The notes under the pieces were generated by a model that saw only the letters and a list, made by a program, of their open reading frames with translations, searched no databases and had not been told where the DNA came from. The translations under genes were made by a program, and so were the position numbers. 64,000 nt of DNA, taken from Halobaculum sp. CBA1158 (lineage in GTDB: Archaea > Halobacteriota > Halobacteria > Halobacteriales > Haloferacaceae). Numbering within the stretch: the stretch's first letter is position 1; every line of letters begins with the position of its first letter. Shown piece by piece: positions 1 to 10,000 of the stretch. The DNA lies in the NCBI RefSeq assembly GCF_021431925.1, contig NZ_CP090373.1:1-64000 (forward strand). Direction: 5' to 3'.

Positions 1-1737
1 ATGACACAACGAGAGCTCTCCGTGCTAATGGCCGCCCTGTTCGTGACGAGCCTAGTCACAGGTCTCGTCACTGCAAGCCCGCCACGGCCAGGCACGGAGG
101 GGAACGGGCTCACAGAGAATGAATCAGCGACGCTGTGGTCTCGCGACGCGGACAACTACATCAGCCAGGAGGAGTACCAGCAGCGCTATGGCGAGAGCCG
201 GACCGCGATGCACCAACTCGCAAACGGGACGGACATCACGTTCACGCGCCCGCCGGCGACAGCTGCAACGTGGACGCGAAACGATTTCGCTGATCTCGAA
301 CCCGGTGGGTCGGATACGTCCGTGCATCCGCGCCACGCGTCGCTCGAAGACGGGGTGTTCATTGAGGACGCCCACGCCACGGTGTTCGCAGTGCAGCCGT
401 CGACGCGAGGTCACTTGGAGTCGGGTGAAACGCCGCTCTATATCGCGCCGAACGGCACGATGCGGGGGTTCGTTGACTATCGTGTTCGTCTCCCGAACGG
501 AAGCTCTTCGGGGAACACGACGATCGAGTGGTCGCTCACGAGCAACGAGGTCGAGGAGGTTCGATTGCAGAAGGACGGCGAAACCATCGTCAAGCGCGAC
601 GGCTCGCACACGCCGGCCCTCGACTACCAGATCGAGGATGACTGGAGTGCAAACCTCACGCTTGAAGCCGAGATCAGCGTCCGGTTGAAGAAGACCACGC
701 GAATCGACCGAGGCGACGAGACCGATGTCGAGGTCACGTATCGTACCGAGTCGCTCAACGTCTCGGATTCGATCGCCGTCGAGATCTACGACCTCTCGGC
801 GTACCCCTACTACGCCGAGTATCCCAATGGTGACGCCGGTGTGGCTATCTTCCAGTCCAGACCGTGGCAGGGGTACACGCTCACGGAGAATGGAAGCGCA
901 CGAGTGCGTGGCGTCTGGCGGTTCTACACCGCTCGGAACACCAACTGGGATACACTCGTCAGGTCGAACCGGACCGACAGCGCCACCGTCGAGTCGGATG
1001 CGATTCCGGTCTATGTTCACGCGTACCCGTCGCGGATCGGCCCGCGTGCTGAACCAGTTCGCGATGGCCCAGAGATCATCGACACCTGGGGCACTGACCG
1101 ACCGTCTCCGGTCGGCACGCTCGGCGAGAACATCAACATCGACATCGTCAACCAGTCGTACACGACGACGTACGGTGTTGCGGTTCGCGCGGGGAACGTC
1201 GACCGCAATGCGCTCCAGGTAGCGGGGATCGTACGGGGCGTGAACGCCTCGATTGTGGCACCTGACGCTGGCTCTGAGCGGCAGCTCCGGCGCAGTAATC
1301 TGACGGTTGAGGTGCTCCAGCAGAACGAAAGCCAGGCCACACTCCGCATCGGACTCCGAGACAACGAGACCGGCGCCCCAATCGTGCTCAGCGATCCCGA
1401 CCGACGATATCCAATCGGTGGGACCACTCGCAACGGGTACATCACCATCGCGGAGCAACGCGTCGAGACCAACGCCTCCGGGGTGGCGATCGTGACGATC
1501 GACGAGCCGGGCATCTACACGGCTCGGTACCACCCAGGCTCGTGGCTCGGGCACGACCCCGCATATGTGAGTGCGACGGCAACTGCTCGCTGGCACCCGC
1601 TCGGCACCATCGACGGTTGGTTCGCCTTCATTTTCGAGGTCGGCTGGCAGCTCATCCCGTTCATTGTGATGTTCTACGCAGGCAAGCGGCTCCTCCGAAT
1701 GCTCGGTCCAGACGACATCTTCCAACGGAACCCATAG
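1..1737 (+). CDS. Secreted, C-terminally membrane-anchored surface protein of the conjugation-like cluster
   Basis: Predicted extracytoplasmic protein of unknown function. A hydrophobic signal-like segment covers about residues 7-25, followed by an acidic extracellular region of about 500 residues with many N-x-S/T sequons typical of haloarchaeal glycoproteins. A single membrane helix near residues 540-562 precedes a basic tail (GKRLLRML). It is the first gene of a run in which starts follow stops by 2-3 nt or overlap them, leading into VirB6-, VirB4- and VirD4-like genes, so a surface role in cell contact is inferred. The window begins exactly at its ATG. The signal peptide sits right after this ATG, which favours it as the true start, but an upstream start cannot be excluded. 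Confidence 0.75.
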   Translation: MTQRELSVLMAALFVTSLVTGLVTASPPRPGTEGNGLTENESATLWSRDADNYISQEEYQQRYGESRTAMHQLANGTDITFTRPPATAATWTRNDFADLEPGGSDTSVHPRHASLEDGVFIEDAHATVFAVQPSTRGHLESGETPLYIAPNGTMRGFVDYRVRLPNGSSSGNTTIEWSLTSNEVEEVRLQKDGETIVKRDGSHTPALDYQIEDDWSANLTLEAEISVRLKKTTRIDRGDETDVEVTYRTESLNVSDSIAVEIYDLSAYPYYAEYPNGDAGVAIFQSRPWQGYTLTENGSARVRGVWRFYTARNTNWDTLVRSNRTDSATVESDAIPVYVHAYPSRIGPRAEPVRDGPEIIDTWGTDRPSPVGTLGENINIDIVNQSYTTTYGVAVRAGNVDRNALQVAGIVRGVNASIVAPDAGSERQLRRSNLTVEVLQQNESQATLRIGLRDNETGAPIVLSDPDRRYPIGGTTRNGYITIAEQRVETNASGVAIVTIDEPGIYTARYHPGSWLGHDPAYVSATATARWHPLGTIDGWFAFIFEVGWQLIPFIVMFYAGKRLLRMLGPDDIFQRNP

Positions 1738-1740
1738 TCC

Positions 1741-2577
1741 ATGACTAGAAACCACCCACACATCAGTCGGCGAACCGCCCTCCGAACTGTCGCAGGTGCT
1801 GCTCTCATGAGCGTCGCTGGCTGTCTGAACGGCAATGGCGGTTCTGGGACGCCTGGTGACGGAACGACCTCTCCAGATGGCAACGGCCCACTCACGCGTG
1901 TCGCTGTCGAGGGGACGACACTCGTCGTCGAACTCTCCGAAGAGGCCGATGTCGACCAAGTCAACCTTATCCAGCCGAACGGCGAGCTATTCGGGAAGCG
2001 TGACGTAGCCGCAGGTGCTCAGCAGGTCTCATTCGAGATCGGCACCGCATATGCGCCCGGTGAGTATCGCGTACTCGCGTTGAAAGGCGAGGAGACAGTA
2101 GTTGAGACCACGACTGAACTCCGTCCAGAGATTCAGATACAGGATGTCGGACTCTATCGGAATAATCCAGATAAGCCGTGGGACGAAGTCTATGGTGAGA
2201 GCGAGACTGACCGGATCAAGAATGGCGAGGCATTCGTCACGGTAGAGAACACAGGAAGCGGTCCGGAAGCGATAACTGAACTAATCTTCTCCGGGGACGT
2301 TCCCAATCCAATTGAGAACCCCAGAGGTAGTGGAATGCACGAAACCGACCGGGTAGTAGTCTCCCCTGGTGAGACGGTCGACCTGTTCAGTAATTCGTTC
2401 CCGTTCGGTTCAGAGAGTGAAGACGGAATGGGGTGTTCCCCAGATGGTAACAGCGGGCAGTTCACGGTAATCGTTGAGACTCAGGTCAGTGGCAATCGGG
2501 TCACGAGTACCTACAATGTCCAGTATTCCGGGTCTGACGAGATGACAGACTGTGAGGTCACGATTACGGAGGCCTGA
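1741..2577 (+). CDS. Tat-exported lipoprotein
   Basis: 278-residue lipoprotein of unknown function. The N-terminus has a twin-arginine motif (SRRTALRT) followed by a hydrophobic stretch and a lipobox (SVAGC), so a lipid-anchored cell-surface protein is expected. The mature protein starts with a Gly/Ser/Thr-rich linker. The rest looks like beta-sandwich modules with two Cys (CSPDG and CEVT) near the end. It starts 3 nt after the preceding surface-protein gene and ends 2 nt before the VirB6-like gene, so it is very likely an external component of the same transfer apparatus. Confidence 0.8.
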   Translation: MTRNHPHISRRTALRTVAGAALMSVAGCLNGNGGSGTPGDGTTSPDGNGPLTRVAVEGTTLVVELSEEADVDQVNLIQPNGELFGKRDVAAGAQQVSFEIGTAYAPGEYRVLALKGEETVVETTTELRPEIQIQDVGLYRNNPDKPWDEVYGESETDRIKNGEAFVTVENTGSGPEAITELIFSGDVPNPIENPRGSGMHETDRVVVSPGETVDLFSNSFPFGSESEDGMGCSPDGNSGQFTVIVETQVSGNRVTSTYNVQYSGSDEMTDCEVTITEA

Positions 2578-2579
2578 CG

Positions 2580-3695
2580 ATGGTTGATCTTATTGACGTC
2601 GTTCTTGAGGGTATCAAAGGCGTCGTTGATTGGTTCATCGGGCTGTTCATGGACGGTCTCAGGTCGGGGTATGAGACTCTGACTGAGGGAATGTTCGGAA
2701 CCCCGACCCCAGAGACGAACGGAGCATTTGTCTTCGGTGAACCAACCAACGCACCCTGGCCAGCAATCCACGATGCTCTCATCGGCGGCGAAATCATGCT
2801 GATTGCCCTTTTGCTCCTTGTGATGAGTGTTCAGGGCCGTCACACGGTTCGGATCTTCAATATTGGAAGTACCTACGAAGCCCGAAAAACGAAGAAGACG
2901 GCCTGGGTCGGTGCTTTTCTAATCATTACGTGGTATTGGGTTGGAACTCTCGCACTCTACCTCGTCGACGGGTTCACCATTGCACTAATGCCGGAGCTTT
3001 CCTCCGTAGCCTCGGCAATGCTTCAGTTCTTGGGCGCAGCCATCACAAACCCCGGACTGGGGCTATTGTTCGCTGTGATTGGGGGAATCTCGATGTGGGC
3101 ACTGGAGGCGCTGTTCTACATCCGGATGATCCTGCTGTATGTCTACCTGTACGGAATGCCGATTGCATTTGCACTGGCCTACGGAAACATTCCGGTCGTA
3201 TCCGATATCGCGATGGGGTTCTGCAAACGGTTTGTCCCGTTGGCTGTCCTCCCGCTCCCGGCAGCGATGGTTCTCAAGGGGTACGATTTGATCTACGGCG
3301 GTGGGACGCTCACACCAGGAACAGCGTTCCTCAAATATCTCGTCGCTGCGTCCCTCCCGCTGGTCGCCCTCTACATCACGTGGAAGACGTTCAAATACGC
3401 GACCCCGTTGACGGCCAAAGTCGTCGGCGGTGCAACGAAAGGCGCAGCACTCGTTGGCGGTGTCGCCGCTGGAGCCTACGTCGGTGGCGCCGGCGTCGCG
3501 ACGACCGCCGCTCGGTGGGGGCCGAAAGCCGCCGCTGGCCACGCCGTCGCCCAAAAAGCGGCTGCCCGCGGTGGGCATGGAGGAGACGATGGCGGGACGC
3601 CATCGTACCGTCGAACAGAGAATGACCCTGGTGGAGCGACAGCGGAATCGGCGAGTGACGACCGTGGGATGGAGTTTGATCGAGGAATCCACTAA
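2580..3695 (+). CDS. VirB6/TrbL-like polytopic membrane protein
   Basis: 371 residues with about six to seven hydrophobic segments between residues 60 and 280, and a Gly/Ala-rich then charged cytoplasmic tail. This architecture and its place directly before PrgI/VirB3-like and VirB4-like genes match the inner-membrane pore component (VirB6/TrbL type) of type IV secretion and archaeal conjugation systems. No conserved catalytic motif is expected in this family, so the call rests on topology and context. It starts 2 nt after the lipoprotein stop. Confidence 0.6.
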   Translation: MVDLIDVVLEGIKGVVDWFIGLFMDGLRSGYETLTEGMFGTPTPETNGAFVFGEPTNAPWPAIHDALIGGEIMLIALLLLVMSVQGRHTVRIFNIGSTYEARKTKKTAWVGAFLIITWYWVGTLALYLVDGFTIALMPELSSVASAMLQFLGAAITNPGLGLLFAVIGGISMWALEALFYIRMILLYVYLYGMPIAFALAYGNIPVVSDIAMGFCKRFVPLAVLPLPAAMVLKGYDLIYGGGTLTPGTAFLKYLVAASLPLVALYITWKTFKYATPLTAKVVGGATKGAALVGGVAAGAYVGGAGVATTAARWGPKAAAGHAVAQKAAARGGHGGDDGGTPSYRRTENDPGGATAESASDDRGMEFDRGIH

Positions 3696-3697
3696 CA

Positions 3698-4819
3698 ATG
3701 TCAGCAGATCAAGACGCGGCCGCACGGCGCATCATGGATCAGTTCGGCGAGGAGAGTCGCATCCCGTATCTCAATATCGAGGAAGGAGACGTTGGCATGC
3801 TCATCGCCTTCCCCATTATTGGGCTGTTTATCGCGGGTCTCACCGGGATCGAATCACTGGCCCTGCCGTTCGTTGCTGGCGGGCTTGGCTTTGGCGTCGC
3901 CGTCATCTACGTCTCACCAACCCATCTGAACGCCTGGACGTGGACAAAAGACGTCTATCGGTACCTCAAACGGCCTCAGGTCACGTTCAGTGCGCCCGCC
4001 GACGCCGACACGAGTACCAACGAGTCAGAGCGCAACGAGGGCGGACTCGCGAACTACACGCCGTTCAAGCCGGACGAGCGGACACAGGACCTCACGAACA
4101 TCAAGCGGGCGTGGCCGGGCGCTGGTGCCATCCAGCGTGAAGACGGCGCGATGGAGGCGTTCATCGAGATCGATCCGGCCAACATGGACTTCGCGATGTC
4201 CGACGACTGGGCGCAGCTGCAAGACGCCGGCGAAGAGTTCGCCAACAAAGAGCTGGACTCGAAGCTCAAACTCCACGCCACAACCCGTTCCTTCCCGGTC
4301 GAGCAGATCACCGAGACTATCGAGGATCGGCTCACGGACGAAGACGTCACGGAGAACCCGATCTTCCGGGAACTCCTCGAAGAATATCGGGAAACACGGC
4401 CGAAGGAGATGCGTGACCGGGGCATTCAGCAGGTCCGGTACTACATCGGCGTTGAAGTCAGCCCGATAGAAGTGTACGACCGCTTCCGCGACGAGGGCAC
4501 CCCCGCCGAGAAGCTGACGCAGTTCCCCGTCATCGGGTTCCTGTTCAACCCGTTCGTCACCCGCCGCGAGGACCTCACCGACGTCGAACGTCGTGCGCAG
4601 ATGTTCGAGAAGCTCGACAGTCGGGTGAACGACGTGCGATCCGAGTTCATCCAGCAAGCGTCGGGGTGGTCCGCACGCCGCCTCAGCACGGTCGAGCTGT
4701 TCGTCCTGAATATGGACTTCTGGAACGGCCGCGAACACGACTATGACGAGGCAGAACGTGTCGTTCGCGACCAATCGATCATCGGCCACTCGCGCCGGGA
4801 GGACCCACACGATGCGTAA
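3698..4819 (+). CDS. PrgI/VirB3-like membrane protein with a VirB4-N-like soluble domain
   Basis: 373 residues. Two adjacent membrane helices at about residues 28-70 are followed by a long soluble acidic region. The two-helix N-terminus resembles the PrgI/VirB3 family, which docks the VirB4 ATPase to the membrane. The soluble part (about residues 120-340) reads like the N-terminal platform domain usually found inside VirB4/TraC proteins. The last 8 nt overlap the start of the VirB4 gene, so the two are translationally coupled. The domain assignment of the soluble part is my inference from size, context and general pattern. Confidence 0.55.
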   Translation: MSADQDAAARRIMDQFGEESRIPYLNIEEGDVGMLIAFPIIGLFIAGLTGIESLALPFVAGGLGFGVAVIYVSPTHLNAWTWTKDVYRYLKRPQVTFSAPADADTSTNESERNEGGLANYTPFKPDERTQDLTNIKRAWPGAGAIQREDGAMEAFIEIDPANMDFAMSDDWAQLQDAGEEFANKELDSKLKLHATTRSFPVEQITETIEDRLTDEDVTENPIFRELLEEYRETRPKEMRDRGIQQVRYYIGVEVSPIEVYDRFRDEGTPAEKLTQFPVIGFLFNPFVTRREDLTDVERRAQMFEKLDSRVNDVRSEFIQQASGWSARRLSTVELFVLNMDFWNGREHDYDEAERVVRDQSIIGHSRREDPHDA

Positions 4820-7019
4820 TGTGATCCTCCAGACTGGTGGTGGTGCGCTTGGCTCCGTCGCCGGGTGGCTCCAGAACCTGACACCAGCAGAGAGTGCAGT
4901 ACTTGCCCTTGCAGTGGGTCTCGGCCTTGGCGTCGGCAGTAAGTACCTCTGGGACCGCTTCACTGCAGATGATGAACCAGAGGTAAACTTCACCGATGTC
5001 CTCGATGAGGAGACACTCGAAGAAGGCGAGGCCGAACGCAAGCTCCTCGACGACATCTCTGAGTCGCACAAGACCGTCACCGCGCCCGGAGCTGTCGAGT
5101 GGGAGACGCGAGCGGCACGGGTCGGCGAACAGTGGACGACGACGCTGTATATCGCTAACTATGCCGACTATCCCAACGACGGATATCTGAGTGACCTCTT
5201 CGAGATGACCGATGTCCAGTTCGATCTGACGGCCCACATCACGCCGAAAAATCAGGAGCGGGCCCGGAACGAACTGCAGGACATCGCTGACGACCTCCAG
5301 GTCGATGCTGACCTCGAACAGAGTATCCGGAGTGCCTACCTGCAGGAGCGCGCCAACGAGGCCGCAGCGACGTACAAGGCCGTCGAGAACGGCGCGAACG
5401 TGTTCGACCAAGGGATGTTCATCACCGTCCGGGCCGACGAGAAAGACGAACTCAGAGATGCCGTCCAGACGGTCAAGAGTGCCCTCCGCGACGATCCGGC
5501 GAACCTCACGCCGAAGACCGCAATTTGTCGGCAAGATCTCGCCCTCCAATCCGCCGCGCCCATCGGCGACAACGAGTTCGGCCGGACGTCGATTGCGCTC
5601 GGCGGCGCCGTCGGCGCGTTGCTGTCTTCGCCGCACAACGCGACGATCCTCGAGGAGGGCGGCGTCGAGTTCGGGATTCACAAGGACAACCAGAGTCCTG
5701 TGGTCATCGACCCGTTCGCCCGGGACAACGGGTACGCGATGTTCACCGTCGGCGACACGGGGTCGGGGAAGTCGTTCAGCTCGAAGCAGAACTTCATCCG
5801 GTCGATCGAGCAGAGCAAGGACCGGATCGGCATCATCCTCGAACCGCTGAACAACTGGGCTGGTGTCTCAGAGGCGCTCGACGCCAAGCGGATCACAGTC
5901 GGCGGGACACTCGGGCTGAACCCCTTGGAGATTCGGGAGACACCCGAACACGTCCAGCGGGCGATGGGCGAGGACGCGAGCCCGTTCAACGAGAAGCTCG
6001 ACGACGCGATGAGCTTCCTCACGAACTTCTTCGCCCTTCGTGGTATTTCACTGGGCGACCGGCGGACGACGCTCGAACTCGCCCTCAAACGTGCCTACAA
6101 GCGTCAGGGCATCACCGACGACATCTCGACGCACGACAATCCGAGCCCGACCATCCGTGACATGATGGACGTATTCGAGGATATGGTCGACGACCCCGAG
6201 GAGTTCGTCGTCCGGTCCGACGAAGAGGCAGGGAAGATCAAGGAGGATGCGACGTGGTTGCTCGATCAGCTGCGCCCCTTCGAGGACGACGGACGCCACG
6301 CGAACCTCGGCCAGGAGTCAGACTTCGACATCCGGGACGAGAAGGTCATCTACCTCGACCTCGCCCAGCAGGAGGGCAGCGTCGACAGCAGCACGGCGCT
6401 GACGATGCAGCTGCTCATCTCGCTGGTCTACGAGCGAGCGAAAGTCTCGGAGAAGGAGGTCGTGTTCTACATCGACGAGGCGCGCTACATCATGCAGGAC
6501 GCCGCGAGCCTAGCGTTCCTCGAGACGGTGTTCCGCCACCACCGTCACCACGACCTCTCGATCCGGCTGGTCACGCAGACCGTCGACGAGTTCTTCGAGC
6601 ACGCCGAATCCGAGGCGATCTTGGACCAGTGTGCAGTCAAGCAGTTCCACCGCCTCGACGGGATGGACGAGGAGTGGGCCGACGAGTTCGGCCTGAACTA
6701 CGCGCAGATGCGGTTCGTTCAGGACGCCGTTCCTGGCAACGAGGACGCCGGCTTCTCCGAGGCCCTCGTGGGCGTCGACGGCGAGTGGCGTGGAATCCAG
6801 GTCAAAGCGATGCCCAAGGAGAAGCAGGTCATCGACTTCGAGCCAACCGAGCAACGGCGAGACTCACTCCCCGGGACTGGTGAGAATGCTGTGGACGCGG
6901 AGGTGCAGGCGTTCCAAGACGATATTGAAAGCCGAGCGACCGACAACGGACAACACACACCTGAGCGGACGCCAACAGAGACTGATGGCGGTGAAACGGG
7001 AGGTGACGACGATGCGTGA
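4812..7019 (+). CDS. virB4: VirB4/TraC-type conjugative transfer ATPase
   Basis: 735-residue ATPase that would power assembly or substrate transfer of a type IV secretion-like machine at the membrane. One membrane helix lies at about residues 18-36. A Walker A (GDTGSGKSF) is at about 314-322 and a Walker B (VFYIDEAR) at about 550-557, followed by the helix and QxT-type segment (RLVTQTVDEF) typical of VirB4. The ATG at 4812 is chosen because it overlaps the upstream stop; an in-frame extension from 4743 would lie inside the upstream gene. Its last 8 nt overlap the next ATPase gene. Confidence 0.9.
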   Translation: MRNVILQTGGGALGSVAGWLQNLTPAESAVLALAVGLGLGVGSKYLWDRFTADDEPEVNFTDVLDEETLEEGEAERKLLDDISESHKTVTAPGAVEWETRAARVGEQWTTTLYIANYADYPNDGYLSDLFEMTDVQFDLTAHITPKNQERARNELQDIADDLQVDADLEQSIRSAYLQERANEAAATYKAVENGANVFDQGMFITVRADEKDELRDAVQTVKSALRDDPANLTPKTAICRQDLALQSAAPIGDNEFGRTSIALGGAVGALLSSPHNATILEEGGVEFGIHKDNQSPVVIDPFARDNGYAMFTVGDTGSGKSFSSKQNFIRSIEQSKDRIGIILEPLNNWAGVSEALDAKRITVGGTLGLNPLEIRETPEHVQRAMGEDASPFNEKLDDAMSFLTNFFALRGISLGDRRTTLELALKRAYKRQGITDDISTHDNPSPTIRDMMDVFEDMVDDPEEFVVRSDEEAGKIKEDATWLLDQLRPFEDDGRHANLGQESDFDIRDEKVIYLDLAQQEGSVDSSTALTMQLLISLVYERAKVSEKEVVFYIDEARYIMQDAASLAFLETVFRHHRHHDLSIRLVTQTVDEFFEHAESEAILDQCAVKQFHRLDGMDEEWADEFGLNYAQMRFVQDAVPGNEDAGFSEALVGVDGEWRGIQVKAMPKEKQVIDFEPTEQRRDSLPGTGENAVDAEVQAFQDDIESRATDNGQHTPERTPTETDGGETGGDDDA

Positions 7020-10000
7020 GTACCTTCGCGTGACGCCAACCTCCGAACGGCTGAATCCGGAGCGTCTACCGCAGGCACTGGAAAGTCTTCACAAACTGAC
7101 CTCAACGGACTCGGCGGGGCTAGCTGACAAACTCAATCCGCTACATAGCGACACACCGCTACGCTTCGAATTCCTCGCGCTGAGCGAGGGGAAAGATGAC
7201 CCCGTCGAATTCTACTACGGTGCCGACGACCATCTGGATACCCTTGAGAAACGGCTCCGGTCGGTCTATCCAGAGACCTTCGACATCGAGCGTACCGAGG
7301 TCGACATCGCATCCCGACTCGTACAGCCTGTCGAATTCGACCGCGAGACATTCGTCGAGCACTATGAGGCGGGCGACCTCCAGTACGAATTCGACCCTGA
7401 CGAGCAATACGAACGTGGCACTGACGACAACAAACAATCGGGGCCAGGGGACGCCGAATCAGTCGCGGATGGAGGAACAGTCGGCGACCAGTCTGCCGAC
7501 CACTTCATCGAGATCGGCGATACTGCCCTCGAACTCGCCCCACCAGATGCGATTCCCGAGGATGAGCCACTCACGACGCTTGCCAAACCAACGGTAACAT
7601 CGGAGGGGACGATACTCGCCCGGCCAGCGACCGAATCAGTCTCCCCACTCGGCGTGCGGTGGCAAGGGTCGGCTACTCGGAAGCAGGACTGGATGACCTC
7701 ACTCTCGCCATTTACTGCCGACGACGAAGCGGAACTCCCAGCCGTCGATCAGCCAGGAGGTGCGCTCGCGTCGCTCGTCGACCATCTGATGGAGGCGACA
7801 GCACCAGTAGCGTTCCAAGTCGTCTTCCAGCGACGCGAGAGCTGGCAGTCCGATGCCGACCTTCGCAAGGAGGACGTCATCGATGGACGAGATACACTCG
7901 CACAGGAGATTATTGGCTCTCTCTTCGAACTCGACGATCAGTCGGAGAGCCGGGACAGAAACCAGCTGAGCGACGCGGTTGCAAAACGTGTCGCAGCAAT
8001 CGAGGCGAAAAATCCGAAGCGCTCGTTCACCGCGAACATTCGAGCAGTCGGGATTCCATCCGGTGGTGGCGGTCGCGATGATCTCGGTGAGCGAATGCAA
8101 TCACTGGTCCCGGTATTCGACCCGCTTGACGGGCCGTACTACCAGGTTGCGGCCGAACGATTACGTGACAGCGGCTTGCGGGCAGCCACAAAAGAACGGA
8201 ACGCACGAGCGGCGCTGCAGCGGCTCTTGGATCGTGAGATCACGGCCGGTCGTGGGACGACCCGACCGGAGTTCGTCCTGAGTGGTCGAGAACTCGCGCA
8301 CTTCGTACTCGTGCCCTCCTCGGAACAGCTTACTGTCGAGGGGGCCCGTGGGACGCGTGCGGAACAGCAGAGTCGGAATCCGTTGCCCCGTCCGCACCAG
8401 GACCTCATGAGTGAGTTCCGAGACGGGATGGCAATCGGGTATGCCCTCGACGACACTGGCGAGGCCGAAGACGTGCCGACACATATTCCACCCGGACTGT
8501 TGCCCACTCATTACGGCCGATTCGGAACAACCGGCTCTGGGAAGTCGAAAGCCCTCATCAACGACATGCTGTCGCTGTACGACAACACCGAAGGGCCGAC
8601 GATCCTCATCATCCCGAAAAACGACGATATGGCCCAGAATTACATGCGGGCTCACGCGCGTCGGTTCGGAATGACCGACCTCGAAGAGAACGTCATCCAC
8701 TTCCCGATCCCGGACGTCCTCCCCGGGTTCTCGTTTTTCGATCTCGAACCGTCGATGGAGAGCGGACGGCGCCGCGAAGACGCCGTCCAACGGAAGGCCG
8801 ACCACTACGAAGAGATTTTGAAGCTCGTGATGGGAACCGACCGCTACGAGCGGGCGACTGTGGCCCCGACTCTCATCAAGACGCTCATCAAGGCACTGTT
8901 CGACGAGGAATACGGGCGTGAAAACGGGCTGTACCGAGCGTCGACAGACTACTTCGCCCACCGACAGCTCGAACACGTCGTCGACCAGCTCTGGGAGGCC
9001 GGGCCACCGAACGAGAACATCGGCGACGCCCCACGGTCGAGCGACGAGGAAGTCACGCGGACGATTCGACGGCAGCTCCAGTTAGATCCAAACACCTTCG
9101 CGAACGTGATGGGTGGTGTCGGAAACCGCCTTGCGTACATTTCACAGGATACACACCTACGGCAGATCTTCAACAATACCGAGAACCAGTTCGACTTTCG
9201 GGATGTCCTCGACGAGGATACGGTCATCCTCTTCGACCTCGGAGACCTCCGCGACGACGCTGCCCGGATCATGACCGGTGTAATCCTGACCAATCTCGAT
9301 GCAGCTCTCAAGGACCGCAAACAGGCCCTCTCCCAGCACTCGGACGACTACGTCGTGAACTTGCTCGTCGACGAGGCAGCGTCGGTCGTGGTCTCCGACA
9401 TCATGAATGATCTCCTCGAGAAAGGCCGGGGATTCCGGCTCTCTGTTGGCCTGTCGATGCAGTTCCCCGAACAGATGGAGGCTGAAGGTGGGCGGAAGAT
9501 CTACCTGAATGCTCTGAACAACATCGGCAGTTCACTCATCGGGAAAATCAACGTCGACCGGGAACTGGCGCGAGCGATGGCCCACGAAGAGATGGACCCC
9601 GCGGATTTCGCCAATCGGATTCGTTCGTTGCCGCGCGGAGAGTGGATCGCCAGCTTGCCAAGCCCGACGTTCGGTGAAACGGGGCCGTATCCGTTCAGTC
9701 TCGAACCGCTCCCGATTCCACCGGGACACCCCGAGAGTGAATCCCCACTCACTGAGCGTGAAGAGGAGCAGTTCACTGAGACACTCTCCTCGATGCACGA
9801 GCACATCAGTGACGAACACGGCGTGCCGGCCGCAACAGACGCCTCAACAACGAGAACACCGACTGACGTACACGAGGTCCTCAATATCGGAAGTGACGAC
9901 CTGGACGTCGCGATTGCGAAGGTGGTTCGGAGTCTCCAGCTTCGAGAGGGCTGCCGCGAGGAGAACGGCTGGGTGGCCGTTGAAGCAGTTGACGACGAAC

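Noticed and set aside
124-1959. 611-codon open frame on the minus strand opposite the first two genes
   Set aside because: Composition rich in Arg, Asp and Val in a pattern mirroring the plus-strand genes, no domain. The plus-strand proteins have clear signal peptide, lipobox and membrane features.
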